A stretch of 64,000 bases of DNA from ChocPot-Mid sp043804925 (lineage in GTDB: Bacteria > Bacteroidota > Ignavibacteria > Kapaibacteriales > UBA2268): NCBI GenBank assembly GCA_043804925.1, contig JAZDIP010000022.1:168287-232286 (forward strand). Direction: 5' to 3'. Position numbers and translations under genes: made by a program. Positions 25,676-34,586 of the stretch are shown here, one piece after another (positions within the stretch are counted from its first letter, which is position 1; every line of letters starts with the position of its first letter). The notes beneath the pieces were generated by a model. It had not been told where the DNA came from and did no database searches. It saw only the letters and a program-made list of their open reading frames with translations.

Positions 25676-27475
25676 TTACTTAATTTCGTATTTTATACCA
25701 TGATGGCTGTATATTGTATTTCCAACAAAAATAGTTTGATATCCATACATAAAGAGTTGGCTCCCATCTGCAGGTATTTCCCTTAAAATAGTCCCATTAT
25801 CCAAACTGCAAATTACTATATTCCCATTAGAGCAAAATATCTTGTTTGAGTAGAAATTAAAATTAACGATTTTACCCACATCTAATGTATAAGAGTATAA
25901 TTCAGAGCCATCGTTGATATTTCTTATTGTAAAAATATTGTCACTTGACCACGTATAACAAACAGTATTATCTAAGGGATTAAAGTAATATCCCTGATAC
26001 AATTTTGTCCAGTCTTTTTCTTCCCATAGTACTTTAAATGTATTATTGATAAAGCTACAAAGTTTCATGTCCCCAGGAATGAACATGTGTTTACCATCCG
26101 AAGAAATAGCTGGTCCATAACTGATAGCTGTGAATTGAGTTGAATAAATCTTATTACCTTTTGCAACATCATAAAGAGATAATTTATCATTGTCTGACAT
26201 AATAGCTATTAAATTGTCAGAAACAGCTGGTAATCGAAATGCAGATTTAAATTTATATTTCGGAGTTTGAGTCATTTTTTCAGACTGCCAAAAACTCAAA
26301 TAAGGAACATATTCGTTTGCATCCAACGCATAAAAATATTTTCCACCAGGTGTTGCATTTAAAAACTCATAATCTACACTACTGTTTATAATAGAATCAA
26401 TATCATTTTCCCTTTCAAGATCCCTTTTATATATATTCCCATTTTTTGTATATACAACTGTTTTGTTATCAACAATTGCTATCCTGTCAAATTTGAAACT
26501 TTTCTCTCCGTACATAATATAAATAAAATTTCCGTAAATTTGCCAGTTGTTTATTGTAACACCATGAGGAAATTCTTTTGGTAATATTCTTAACCAGAAC
26601 CGTTCTTCTTGAGCAAATTTCGCTTGAGTGTTGTGATACGCAGTATCTTGTATATTTGAAGTGCTGTATAGCAATTCCGGATAGGAGTTGCTTCCTGTGG
26701 TTAGTTGGTATTCACCAAAATTATTATAATATTTACATGCGCTATGAAATATAATGTAGCCTTCAGTAGGATGTTGAGATACATAATAATTTATTTTTTC
26801 TTTTTCTTTTTTGTAGTACCAAAGATTCTGTCTAACGTTTTCGTTATTGATCACTGAAATTTTATATACAACTTCTTCGCCTACGTAATAATAATCAATA
26901 AATATGGAGTCAGGTTCTTCAAATTTGTGACAAAGATCAAGATTCTCACCTATAAATCTTTCAATCAGATAATATTTAGTATGTTTTTTATCTAGTTCAG
27001 GCCAGGTTAATTTCAATGTTCCATCTGCCTCATCAATTTTTATAAACTGATGACTTAAATTTTCTACTATTTTCAAGATAAGAGGTTTAGTACCAAAATG
27101 TACTGTGTCTCCAGTATTGATGTTAACAGTTCTAAAGTAAAATTGCAGTGTACTACCTGTTTTTGAATCATGCATAAAGGAATATGTTGTAATTATAGTT
27201 GTATCAACTCTAATAATCCTATTACTATCAATTATCATTGTCACTGAATCAATATCAAATTCGTCTATATCTACCCGGAAATCAATTGCATAATTTTTAT
27301 CCAAAAAAATTGTATCTCCGGAAAAAGGAATATTATATAAGAAATCACAAGGATTCAGTATTTCCATTGTATCAGGTATTTTTGGTGTTATAACAGTGTC
27401 ATTCGGATTGTCATCACAAGAAAATGAAATTAATAATACACATATTAAAATACTTGTAAAAAAAAGATTTTTCAT
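25676..27475 (-). CDS. Lipoprotein with fibronectin-like and beta-propeller-like parts
   Basis: 599 residues. Signal peptide and lipobox MKNLFFTSILICVLLISFSCDDN. Residues ~140-215 look like a fibronectin type III unit (DGTLKLTWPELDKKHTKYYLIERF ... VVYKISVI). The C-terminal half has repeating strand motifs: PGGKYFYALDANEYVPYLSFW, SDNLIAIMSDNDKLSLYDVAKGNKIYS, SSDGKHMFIPGDMKLCSF, GNIVICSLDNGTILREIP. These suggest a WD40/PQQ-like propeller of about six blades. Probably surface or periplasmic, binding rather than catalysing. GGTGAG precedes the ATG. No partner genes recognised. Confidence 0.75.
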   Translation of the reverse strand: MKNLFFTSILICVLLISFSCDDNPNDTVITPKIPDTMEILNPCDFLYNIPFSGDTIFLDKNYAIDFRVDIDEFDIDSVTMIIDSNRIIRVDTTIITTYSFMHDSKTGSTLQFYFRTVNINTGDTVHFGTKPLILKIVENLSHQFIKIDEADGTLKLTWPELDKKHTKYYLIERFIGENLDLCHKFEEPDSIFIDYYYVGEEVVYKISVINNENVRQNLWYYKKEKEKINYYVSQHPTEGYIIFHSACKYYNNFGEYQLTTGSNSYPELLYSTSNIQDTAYHNTQAKFAQEERFWLRILPKEFPHGVTINNWQIYGNFIYIMYGEKSFKFDRIAIVDNKTVVYTKNGNIYKRDLERENDIDSIINSSVDYEFLNATPGGKYFYALDANEYVPYLSFWQSEKMTQTPKYKFKSAFRLPAVSDNLIAIMSDNDKLSLYDVAKGNKIYSTQFTAISYGPAISSDGKHMFIPGDMKLCSFINNTFKVLWEEKDWTKLYQGYYFNPLDNTVCYTWSSDNIFTIRNINDGSELYSYTLDVGKIVNFNFYSNKIFCSNGNIVICSLDNGTILREIPADGSQLFMYGYQTIFVGNTIYSHHGIKYEIK

Positions 27476-28039
27476 TTTCTCACCTTTAAAATTATCTATA
27501 TATATTTACTTTTTCATATCCAAATATAAAACATATTCCTAGTAAAGTAATCTTCAGATTCACTCAATTTAAAACTTTTACCTTAAAATAAAATTCACCT
27601 ATCAATCAATCTTTCTTTGCCTCTAATCTGCAGTTATCTCCAGACCTCTCTCAATTTTTTTTACTATCTCTTACTTTTTTAACTTTTATACAATTTTCCT
27701 AAGTCGTCTTCAAACGAAAATAATTTTTTATCCAAAATAACAATACAATTTAAGACAATAATCTATAATTACATAATTTTATATCAAGATTAACCTTCCT
27801 CCGGCTTCGTCTCTTTCTTTAATCAATAACTAACAGAATTATTCCCACTCTATCTTCCCAGGCGGCTTACCCGTAATATCATAAGTAACACGATTGATGC
27901 CACGAATCTCGTTTATGATTTGGTTACTCATTTTTGCGAGTACGTCATTAGGCATCTGGAACCTGTCTGCTGTCTGACATCTGCTTTAAAACTTTTAAAC
28001 TTTATACTTTTTAACTTTATACTTTAAAACTGTCTCTGA
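27476..28039. other. 564-bp intergenic region with a gene fragment and low-complexity DNA
   Basis: 27476-27838 is AT-rich with no protein or RNA signal that I can see. 27839-27976 is a fragment of guaA (separate entry). 27958-28035 is made of CTGTCTGCTGTCTGACATCTGC and AACTTTATACTTTTTAACTTT-type low-complexity words that also occur in other gaps. Confidence 0.6.
27839..27976 (-). pseudogene. guaA: 3' fragment of guaA (GMP synthase)
   Basis: Reading the minus strand into a TAA at 27839-27841 gives about 45 residues: TADRFQMPNDVLAKMSNQ, then IINEIRGINRVTYDITGKPP and GKIEWE. This is the conserved C-terminus of GMP synthase (TAD...NRIINEVKGINRVVYDITSKPPxTIEWE). Upstream of TAD the sequence turns abruptly into the CTGTCTG low-complexity repeat with stops, so about nine tenths of the gene is missing. 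Either a duplication or rearrangement stranded the tail here, or the gene is broken. The codons retained are intact, so the event may be recent. Confidence 0.85.
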
Positions 28040-29026
28040 CTACTTCCCGCTAAAATGCTTCATAAACTGGACTCTTTCGAAAGAGGCAGGATTGTCGCTC
28101 TGGGACTGGCTTAGTTTTCCCCGAAATTCATCAATAGTTTTGTAATTTTTCCGGTTCATCCATTCTTCTACTTCATCGAGCATTTTTTGAATTTTTGGAA
28201 AACCGTTTCTGTATAATGCAGATGCAACCTGCACGGCATTTGCTCCGGCAAGCAATTGCTTAATAACAGCTCTTCCGTCATGAATACCTGTTGAAGCCGC
28301 TAAATCGCATTTTACGCGGTTTGCCATTATAGCAATCCACCTTAGTGAAATTGCTAGTTCTCCTGGTGTACTCAAAACATGTGAGGAAAGTAATTTGAAA
28401 GTTTCTATATCAAAATCGGGACTCCAAAACCTGTTAAAAAGCACTAATGAACTTATTCCGGTTTCTGATAGTTTCTGAAGCATCTGCCCCAAATTTGAAA
28501 AGTAAAAACTGGTTTTAAGAGCAATAGGTAATTTTACCTCTTTTTTTACACTATTGATAACGTCAAAATATACTTTCTCTGTATCTTCTATGCTCCTGTT
28601 GAAATCGCTCGGTAATATAAAAAGATTTAATTCTATTCCGTCAGCACCTGCCTCTTCAATCCTCTTCGAAAAGCCAATCCAATCTGTTGCCGACATACAA
28701 TTAATACTTGCAATTACAGGGATTTGCAATACTTTCTTTGCTTTCTCAATTAAAAACAGATATTTACTAACACTGTCCTCAGCGTCGTCATAACTAAAAA
28801 AATCATAAATTTCCGGGTATAAAGTCCCGGGGCGGTTCATCTCTGTCAGTGACTTTTGCAGTTCAATATTTATTTCTTCTTCAAATAAAGATTTCAATAC
28901 AACAGCTCCTGCTCCGAATTTTTCTATTTCCTTTAAATCCTGTAAAGAATTTGTCAATCCAGAACTTGCGGCAATAATCGGGCTTCTTAGATTGAATCCC
29001 ATATATTTTGTTGATAAATCAGCCAT
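28040..29026 (-). CDS. Dihydroorotate dehydrogenase-like flavoprotein
   Basis: 328 residues. TIM-barrel flavoprotein of the dihydroorotate dehydrogenase family: LRSPIIAASSGLTNSLQDLKEIEKFGAGAVVLKSLFEEEI, GADGIELNLF, ALKTSFYFSNL, and ASTGIHDGRAVIKQLLAGANAVQVASALYRNGF (FMN-phosphate binding). Class 1A/1B enzymes usually have a catalytic Cys or Ser and NxxxPN motifs; here that region reads SINCMSATDW and ELNLFILP, so it is a divergent paralogue, as often annotated in Bacteroidota, and may not be the pyrimidine enzyme. AGGTG precedes the ATG by about eight bases. Monocistronic. Confidence 0.83.
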   Translation of the reverse strand: MADLSTKYMGFNLRSPIIAASSGLTNSLQDLKEIEKFGAGAVVLKSLFEEEINIELQKSLTEMNRPGTLYPEIYDFFSYDDAEDSVSKYLFLIEKAKKVLQIPVIASINCMSATDWIGFSKRIEEAGADGIELNLFILPSDFNRSIEDTEKVYFDVINSVKKEVKLPIALKTSFYFSNLGQMLQKLSETGISSLVLFNRFWSPDFDIETFKLLSSHVLSTPGELAISLRWIAIMANRVKCDLAASTGIHDGRAVIKQLLAGANAVQVASALYRNGFPKIQKMLDEVEEWMNRKNYKTIDEFRGKLSQSQSDNPASFERVQFMKHFSGK

Positions 29027-29194
29027 ATATACACCTGTTTCTCATTTATAAATAATAATTTTTCAATAATACATTTTTTTTGGAAAATAACAAAATTATT
29101 TTGTCGTTTTATAAAAATAAGCTGTTTAAAAAAGTTTTGATATATTTATATTAGACAAAATATTATTTTATTCGTATTTTGTATGTAAATTATT

Positions 29195-29202
29195 TATATT
29201 TG
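29195..29202 (+). promoter_or_regulatory. Predicted -7 promoter element (TATATTTG)
   Basis: An exact TAnnTTTG box 61 bases before the ATG of the TIG/fibronectin lipoprotein gene. The best -33 partner, TTCG at 29171-29174, lies 20 bases upstream and differs from TTTG at one base. Confidence 0.5.
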
Positions 29203-29262
29203 TAATCTATTAGTTTTGAAATTATTTTTATTATTAATCTTTATTAATTATAGGAGGTCTTT

Positions 29263-30432
29263 ATGAAATTTTTAAAATTTAGTGCATTATTTTTAATGCT
29301 TGTTTCCATTAGTATAATTTTTTACTCATGTAATGAAACCACAAGTACGGGTGATAGCCCTGTAATTGACAGTATTAACCCGACAAATGGAGTTCCGGGT
29401 ACTGAAGTAACCATATTAGGTTCAAACTTTGGTGATTACAACCAGTTAAAATGCAAAGTGTATTTCAACGGTGAAGAGGCTCAGCCTAAATTTATTGGAA
29501 ATGAAATCCAATGGTTCGATGATGAAATTGTTGCAATTGTCCCAACAAGAGCAACGACAGGTAATGTTATTGTTGAAGTTGACGGATTGACAAGCAATGG
29601 CATTGTTTTCACAGTACCTTCGGTAAATCCGGCAACAGCTGTTATGGCAACATCAAAGGATGATAACTCCGTATCTTTGAAATGGACAGCATCAACTGAT
29701 GAAAGCAATACGGATTTTGCAGGATATTGGCTTTATGTTTATCCAAACAATGGTACTCCCGGAAGTTATTTTGAAATACCAAAGGGAACAACAACTTACT
29801 TGGCAACCGGTTTGACGGAAGGCACGATTTATAATTTCGACATACATGCCGTTAAAAATTATGGTGGCAATTTTCTTCTAAGCCCGAAAGCAACAGTAAA
29901 ATGGTCACCGGCTTCAAGATTTATTTATAATATCAATGACGCTGAAATTAGGATTTATGAAACAGCATCCACAGATTTCGGTAGCGGTTTACAGCTTTGC
30001 GAAGGAACTGAACTAAAACCGAAAACATTGAAATTAGCAAGTGCTGCTGATTGGGATTTAGGCATTTATACAACAGGTAACAGCATTTGGTTCGGTACAC
30101 CTTCAAAGATGAAATCCCGTTATTCGAATTTTAATGCAACTGCTAAACCATGCCAGATTGCAGGAACACATTATTTCTATAATTCACTGGATGAACTTTT
30201 TGATTCTCAGGCATTGGACGGGCAGACATATTCTGAAATGGAAATAGACTTATCCACATTAACCGATAATAAAAATGTTATCTTTATTGTAAGAACAAAC
30301 AGCCCAACCTGGAATTACGCAAAAATTATGTTGTTTTATAACGATGGATATTTGCAGGGAGATAGCCCAAACAGATATATTAAAGCCCATGTTTCTTATC
30401 AGAAAACTGCCGGTGTTCCATACGCTCTATAG
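29263..30432 (+). CDS. Lipoprotein with IPT/TIG and fibronectin type III domains
   Basis: 389 residues, with a strong TAGGAGGT seven bases before the ATG. Lipobox in LVSISIIFYSCNETT. An IPT/TIG domain (VIDSINPTNGVPGTEVTILGSNFGDYNQLKCKVYFNG ... IVAIVPTRATTGNVIVEVDGLTSNGIVFTV) is followed by a fibronectin type III domain (ATAVMATSKDDNSVSLKWTAS...GLTEGTIYNFDIHAVKNYGG). The last 160 residues have no recognised domain. It is probably anchored on the outer membrane. A leader of small paralogous genes follows on the same strand after 70 bases, so co-expression is possible. Confidence 0.85.
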   Translation: MKFLKFSALFLMLVSISIIFYSCNETTSTGDSPVIDSINPTNGVPGTEVTILGSNFGDYNQLKCKVYFNGEEAQPKFIGNEIQWFDDEIVAIVPTRATTGNVIVEVDGLTSNGIVFTVPSVNPATAVMATSKDDNSVSLKWTASTDESNTDFAGYWLYVYPNNGTPGSYFEIPKGTTTYLATGLTEGTIYNFDIHAVKNYGGNFLLSPKATVKWSPASRFIYNINDAEIRIYETASTDFGSGLQLCEGTELKPKTLKLASAADWDLGIYTTGNSIWFGTPSKMKSRYSNFNATAKPCQIAGTHYFYNSLDELFDSQALDGQTYSEMEIDLSTLTDNKNVIFIVRTNSPTWNYAKIMLFYNDGYLQGDSPNRYIKAHVSYQKTAGVPYAL

Positions 30433-30501
30433 TTTAAAGTTTATTGAGTTTAATAAGTTTAATGAGTTAATTAGTTGAAACGAATTTGAAAGGAAAAAAA
30501 A

Positions 30502-30870
30502 ATGTATAAAATGATTGCATTGTTATTATTGGCCGGAGTCCTGTTTAGTGCTACTGTAAATACTGAAGCCGCTCCACCGAAAGCAATAAAAGGTTATGTC
30601 GCAAGCTTAGATGATATAGTCCTTGGAGGAACAGGTAAAGTTGACAAAGCTAAAGCTACCGAATTAGCTGAAAAAGGCAGTCCTATTGTTTTTGTTACAG
30701 GTAAAGGCAAAAGTGCAAAGATATATTTCGTTTATCACGAAGATGGTTCTTTTGCAGCAAAAAAACTTGCAAAATATGCCAGCAATACAAATGTTGGTAT
30801 TATCGGAAAAGCAAAAAAAATCAATGGCTTGAATATTCTTATCGCTGAGAGTATCGAATCAATGGACTAA
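30502..30870 (+). CDS. Small exported protein, paralogue A of an unrecognised family
   Basis: 122 residues with a signal peptide (MYKMIALLLLAGVLFSATVNTEAA). The mature domain, about 95 residues, contains GYVASLDDIVLGGTGKVDKAKATELAEKGSPIVFV, KIYFVYHEDGSFAAKKLAKYA, and GIIGKAKKINGLNILIAESIES. The same pattern recurs in the next gene. The fold looks alpha/beta with alternating strands. AAGGAAAA precedes the ATG. Not recognised; the ASLDDIxxGxxxxxxKxxAxEL and GxIGKxxxxNGxNxxxA motifs suggest a small ligand- or metal-binding periplasmic domain, but that is a guess. Confidence 0.75.
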   Translation: MYKMIALLLLAGVLFSATVNTEAAPPKAIKGYVASLDDIVLGGTGKVDKAKATELAEKGSPIVFVTGKGKSAKIYFVYHEDGSFAAKKLAKYASNTNVGIIGKAKKINGLNILIAESIESMD

Positions 30871-30884
30871 TTTTTTTATTACTT

Positions 30885-30925
30885 AGGAATGTCGTTTTGT
30901 CTTTGCTTAGCGGCATTCCTTTTTT
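30885..30925 (+). terminator. Rho-independent terminator
   Basis: Arms AGGAATGTCG (30885-30894) and CGGCATTCCT (30911-30920), a 10-bp stem with one G-U, a 16-base loop, then a T-run to 30925. It ends the transcript of the first small paralogue, so the second has a separate promoter or depends on read-through. Confidence 0.9.
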
Positions 30926-30955
30926 ATTTATATAAATTAATTTAAAAGGCATAAG

Positions 30956-31474
30956 ATGAAAAATATAATAATTTTAACAGCTTTGGTTGTTTTTTCGTTT
31001 CTAATAATTTCTTCCTGCGGTGAACCAAAGAAAGATGCCCCGGAAGATACTAAACAAGAGCAATTACAACAAGAGCAAAAAAATATTGAGGCCCCTGCTG
31101 CCGGACAAACGGAAGATAAGATTGAAGAAGGAGATACCCAACTCGGTGAAGCACCCGAAGCAGTTGAACCGGAAAAAAAGGATTATTCAAAAGAAGCATT
31201 AAGATGCCAGATTGTTTTGTTGGATGATGTTGCAACCGGAAACTTTAGAAAACTGACTAAACCGCAAGCTCTCGAATTTGTTGAAAAAGGTAAAATCTTA
31301 GTTGTCAGGGCAGAAAATGGAGCAATTTTTTTTGTATATAACGAAGATGGTTCTTTCGCAAGTAAAAACTTAGCAAGATACGCAGCTAATAATTATATAG
31401 GTATTATCGGAAAACCTAAATACATATACGGATTGAACATTATTATCGCACAAATAATTGAATCATCCGATTAA
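30956..31474 (+). CDS. Small lipoprotein, paralogue B of the same unrecognised family
   Basis: 172 residues. Lipobox in MKNIIILTALVVFSFLIISSCGEPKKD. A 50-residue Q/E/K/P-rich linker (EQLQQEQKN...EEGDTQLGEAPEAVEPEKK) holds the domain away from the membrane. The domain from about residue 78 repeats that of the preceding gene: CQIVLLDDVATGNFRKLTKPQALEFVEKGKILVV, IFFVYNEDGSFASKNLARYA, GIIGKPKYIYGLNIIIAQIIES. So one copy is soluble and one is tethered, probably after a tandem duplication. Function unknown. Confidence 0.75.
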   Translation: MKNIIILTALVVFSFLIISSCGEPKKDAPEDTKQEQLQQEQKNIEAPAAGQTEDKIEEGDTQLGEAPEAVEPEKKDYSKEALRCQIVLLDDVATGNFRKLTKPQALEFVEKGKILVVRAENGAIFFVYNEDGSFASKNLARYAANNYIGIIGKPKYIYGLNIIIAQIIESSD

Positions 31475-31566
31475 TTTGTGGTAGGTCAATCCTACGAATG
31501 CAGGAATCTAAAATCGCTTTAATACCGTATTCCTTAGTTCGCTGAAATGACAAAACAAGAGTTTTT

Positions 31567-32418
31567 ATGAAATATTTAATCATCGGTTATAAAGGACAGC
31601 TTGGCTCTGAATTTGAAAAAAAATTTAAAGAGCTTAATTACAATTTTTCAGCTGTGGATATTGATGAATTAGATATTACTGATTACTCTTCAATCAAAGC
31701 AATATTTTCATCCGTAAAACCGGGTATTGTTATAAACTGTGCCGCTTACAATGATGTTGACGGTGCCGAAACAAATCCGGATATTGCCTTTCAGGTCAAT
31801 TCCGGTGCTGTTAAATATTTATCTGCAGCGGCACATAAGCATCATTCTTTTTTGATTCACTTTAGCTCGGATTACGTTTTCGATGGCACAAAATCCGATG
31901 GATTGTATGTTGAAAAAGATGAAACCAATCCTATAAATCAATACGGAAAAAGCAAACTTGCAGGAGAAAAAAGCATATTCGATGAATTGGAAAAGTATTT
32001 GTTATTCCGTTTAAGCTGGGTATATGGTAAAGGAACACAGAATTTCATTTATAAATTGAACCAATGGGCTAAGAATAAAAGTGAATTGAATATCTCCCGG
32101 GACGAAATTTCAATCCCAACTTCAACAGATATCATTGTTGACATTGTGATGAATAGCATTCAAAGTGGTATCGAAGGACTTTACCATTTGACGAGCAGTG
32201 GATTTACATCACGATTTGACTGGGCAAAAAGTATCGTTGGGCTTTTGGGACTCGATGTAAAATTAATACCTGTTTCTCAGGATTATTTCAATCTCCCGGC
32301 AAAAAGACCAAAATTTTCAGCAATGAGCAATTCGCTGATTTCATCTGATTTGAATATTGAAATTCCTGATTGGGATTATGGATTAAGGAATTATCTTTCA
32401 GAGTTCGGAGAACTGTAA
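31567..32418 (+). CDS. rfbD: dTDP-4-dehydrorhamnose reductase
   Basis: 283 residues. Extended short-chain dehydrogenase of the RmlD type, which makes dTDP-L-rhamnose in the last step of the pathway using NAD(P)H. Seen: GYKGQLG (7-13), DIDELDITDYSSIKAIFSSVKPGIVINCAAYNDVDGAE with the INCAAY motif, HFSSDYVFDG (family STDYVFDG) and the catalytic YGKSK (Y126, K130). The N-terminus starts directly with the cofactor motif. The other rhamnose genes (rfbA, B, C) are not adjacent, so it is a lone copy or the other steps are elsewhere. Confidence 0.9.
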   Translation: MKYLIIGYKGQLGSEFEKKFKELNYNFSAVDIDELDITDYSSIKAIFSSVKPGIVINCAAYNDVDGAETNPDIAFQVNSGAVKYLSAAAHKHHSFLIHFSSDYVFDGTKSDGLYVEKDETNPINQYGKSKLAGEKSIFDELEKYLLFRLSWVYGKGTQNFIYKLNQWAKNKSELNISRDEISIPTSTDIIVDIVMNSIQSGIEGLYHLTSSGFTSRFDWAKSIVGLLGLDVKLIPVSQDYFNLPAKRPKFSAMSNSLISSDLNIEIPDWDYGLRNYLSEFGEL

Positions 32419-32575
32419 ACCGAAAAACCGAAGGACAGAAAAACAGAATTGCAAATTGTTAATATCCCGTTTTGAATTGAATTATGGCAACAACTCAAAA
32501 AAAGACGTTTATATCCCAGAAGGATTATATGTTTGTAACTGCAAAAATAAGCTAATGTTCACACCTCTATTCTTT

Positions 32576-33397
32576 TCATTCATATATCGGAATTGTAATT
32601 TTATCATTGTGAAATACTATCGCCAAACCAAAGTTTGCATAATAAAAGTGCCAATGTGCTTCCTTAAATTCAGGCAGTACTTTAATCCCAAAATAAATCT
32701 GAGGTAAAATTGATAAATTGAAAAGATATGATGGATATATCTCATAACCGGCACCCACTATCAAATTTAAGTTATATTTATTATCAGTAAGATAACCTTC
32801 CAAATCAAATGTTCTCGTTCTAAGACCATTTGTAAATGATAAATCATATGGTCTTATGATTGTTTCTCGATACTCTAATTCAGAACTTGACGAATAATCA
32901 ATTCTAATTCCACCAAAAAATTCAAGATTAAAATTAGTATTGTAACTCAATCCTGATTCAAAATAGAAAATGTCTTTTAAGATGTTGAATTTTGTTTCAA
33001 TTTCTGCTTCCGCAGGGAAATCTTCACCCCCAAAAAGTTCTTTATCTCTCCTGATAAAATTATAATTCAGATTATGATATCCTAACCTAAAATACAAATC
33101 AAGTGTATTTCTTTTCAGTTCGAGAAAATAATCGCTGTAGCTTTTTTGAGTTATATTCTCATCTTCAAAGAGTGGAACTTTCAACATAATATTAAATCCA
33201 AAATTTGATTCCCTAAATGATTCTAAGGGACCGGAAGCGAAAGGAATTTCATCTAAATAACCGGTAGAGTTTAAAACAATATCACTGAAACATACTCCGA
33301 AACTCCAACCCTGCTCTCGTGTTATGGTATCCTTCTGAGCAAACGTTTTAGTTGTTAATAATAATATCAATAGAACCAATAAACTATACTTTTTCAT
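32576..33397 (-). CDS. Outer-membrane beta-barrel protein, unknown function
   Basis: 273 residues. Signal peptide MKKYSLLVLLILLLTTKTFAQ. The mature part alternates hydrophobic and polar residues through about 10 predicted strands (KRNTLDLYFRLGYHNLNYNFI, LNLIVGAGYEIYPSYLFNLSILPQIYFGIKVLP, HWHFYYANFGLAIVF), typical of a porin-like barrel of the OmpW/OprF size class. No specific family motif. It is convergent with rfbD and stands alone on its strand; no partner or transcription unit is visible. Confidence 0.7.
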   Translation of the reverse strand: MKKYSLLVLLILLLTTKTFAQKDTITREQGWSFGVCFSDIVLNSTGYLDEIPFASGPLESFRESNFGFNIMLKVPLFEDENITQKSYSDYFLELKRNTLDLYFRLGYHNLNYNFIRRDKELFGGEDFPAEAEIETKFNILKDIFYFESGLSYNTNFNLEFFGGIRIDYSSSSELEYRETIIRPYDLSFTNGLRTRTFDLEGYLTDNKYNLNLIVGAGYEIYPSYLFNLSILPQIYFGIKVLPEFKEAHWHFYYANFGLAIVFHNDKITIPIYE

Positions 33398-33473
33398 AAT
33401 AGCAGAACTTATTTATTGAGTATCATTTTATTTTAAATAGTTTGAAGTTTGAAAATCTAATTTATTTTATTTC

Positions 33474-34586
33474 CTAAATTCTTTTCATCCACTCTGACAT
33501 TAATATGTCTGAAAGATAATATTTGCCATCTTCTTTGTAGATAAACTCTTTGTCAAGCAAATAGTCAAGTACAACTTTAACAGTACTAGCCGAGCCGAGT
33601 CTGTGTTCAATTAAAAATTCACTCCCCATTGGTTTATCTATGCTACTTTCTTTTGCTATTCCCTTTAGCACTTCAAACTGTTTTCTTGTGAGTAGATTCA
33701 CAAGATACTCATAATAGCTTCTCCTTTCTTCAATTGCCTTGTTAAATATCCTTGTAGTAACATCAACATTGATTTTCTTGTTATTGCTATTATATAAATC
33801 ATGGCAAATTAGCTGTATGAAATAAGTAATTCCCCTTGATTTTTCAAAGATAAAATCCATAGATTCGTTGTCAATCCTGATATTATTTTTAGCGAAATTA
33901 TAGATTATAAAATTACTGTAGATATCTTTGTCAATTGGTTTAAGTTCGAGAAAACTTGTGCTTTGATAAAATGGCTTTGAATAAGAGCCAAACATCAAAA
34001 GAAGCATATCCTTTTTGCTCCCCGAAAAAATAAAAGATGTATTGTTCAAAAACTGGATTTTAGAACGCAATAATGCTTCAGCATTTTTATCAGGATAATT
34101 TACAATTTGCTGAAATTCATCTATAGCAATAAAATATTTTTCATCAGAATCTTTTATAAAATTGCAAATATTATCAAGGTCGTATTCCAGTGCATCCGGT
34201 CTGTTCAATTTCAGCTCAAAACTTAAAGCACCGGTAAGCGGGTCAGTACTAACAATTGGAGAAAAAGCTTTAAATAAGCTTGTAGCTTGTTTCATCAATT
34301 TCTTTGAATTAGTCAATCCCTGATTCAAAAAAGCTTTTCCAAATTCAGCTACAAAGTCACTAAGTGATTTGGTCGTGATAATATCAAAATAGATACATCT
34401 GAACTTTCTTCTTTTCAATTCACTCATGCTATGAAGAATCAAACCCGTTTTTCCCATTTTTCTTAAGGAAAAAATTGTCATGTTGCTTGAATCATCTGCT
34501 TCTGCAAATATCCTGTTTGTTTCAGCTTCTCTATCACAAAAGTATTCCGGAGAAATATACCCTGTTGTTAAAAATGGATTTTCCAT
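33474..34586 (-). CDS. AAA ATPase of the archaeal-type family with C-terminal winged helix
   Basis: 370 residues. Opens with NPFLTTGYISPEYFCDREAE, the family start. Degenerate Walker A SLRKMGKTG (residues 40-48; GKT at 45-47), Walker B YFIAIDEFQQI. The C-terminus, from LLTRKQFEVLKGIAKESS to the end, is a winged-helix domain (VVLDYLLDKEFIYKEDGKYYLSD). This pairs ATPase with DNA or peptide binding, as in prokaryotic STAND/AAA_35-like proteins of unknown role. GAGG lies before the ATG. It is divergent from the AAA_14/DUF4143 gene over a palindrome-rich gap. Confidence 0.83.
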   Translation of the reverse strand: MENPFLTTGYISPEYFCDREAETNRIFAEADDSSNMTIFSLRKMGKTGLILHSMSELKRRKFRCIYFDIITTKSLSDFVAEFGKAFLNQGLTNSKKLMKQATSLFKAFSPIVSTDPLTGALSFELKLNRPDALEYDLDNICNFIKDSDEKYFIAIDEFQQIVNYPDKNAEALLRSKIQFLNNTSFIFSGSKKDMLLLMFGSYSKPFYQSTSFLELKPIDKDIYSNFIIYNFAKNNIRIDNESMDFIFEKSRGITYFIQLICHDLYNSNNKKINVDVTTRIFNKAIEERRSYYEYLVNLLTRKQFEVLKGIAKESSIDKPMGSEFLIEHRLGSASTVKVVLDYLLDKEFIYKEDGKYYLSDILMSEWMKRI

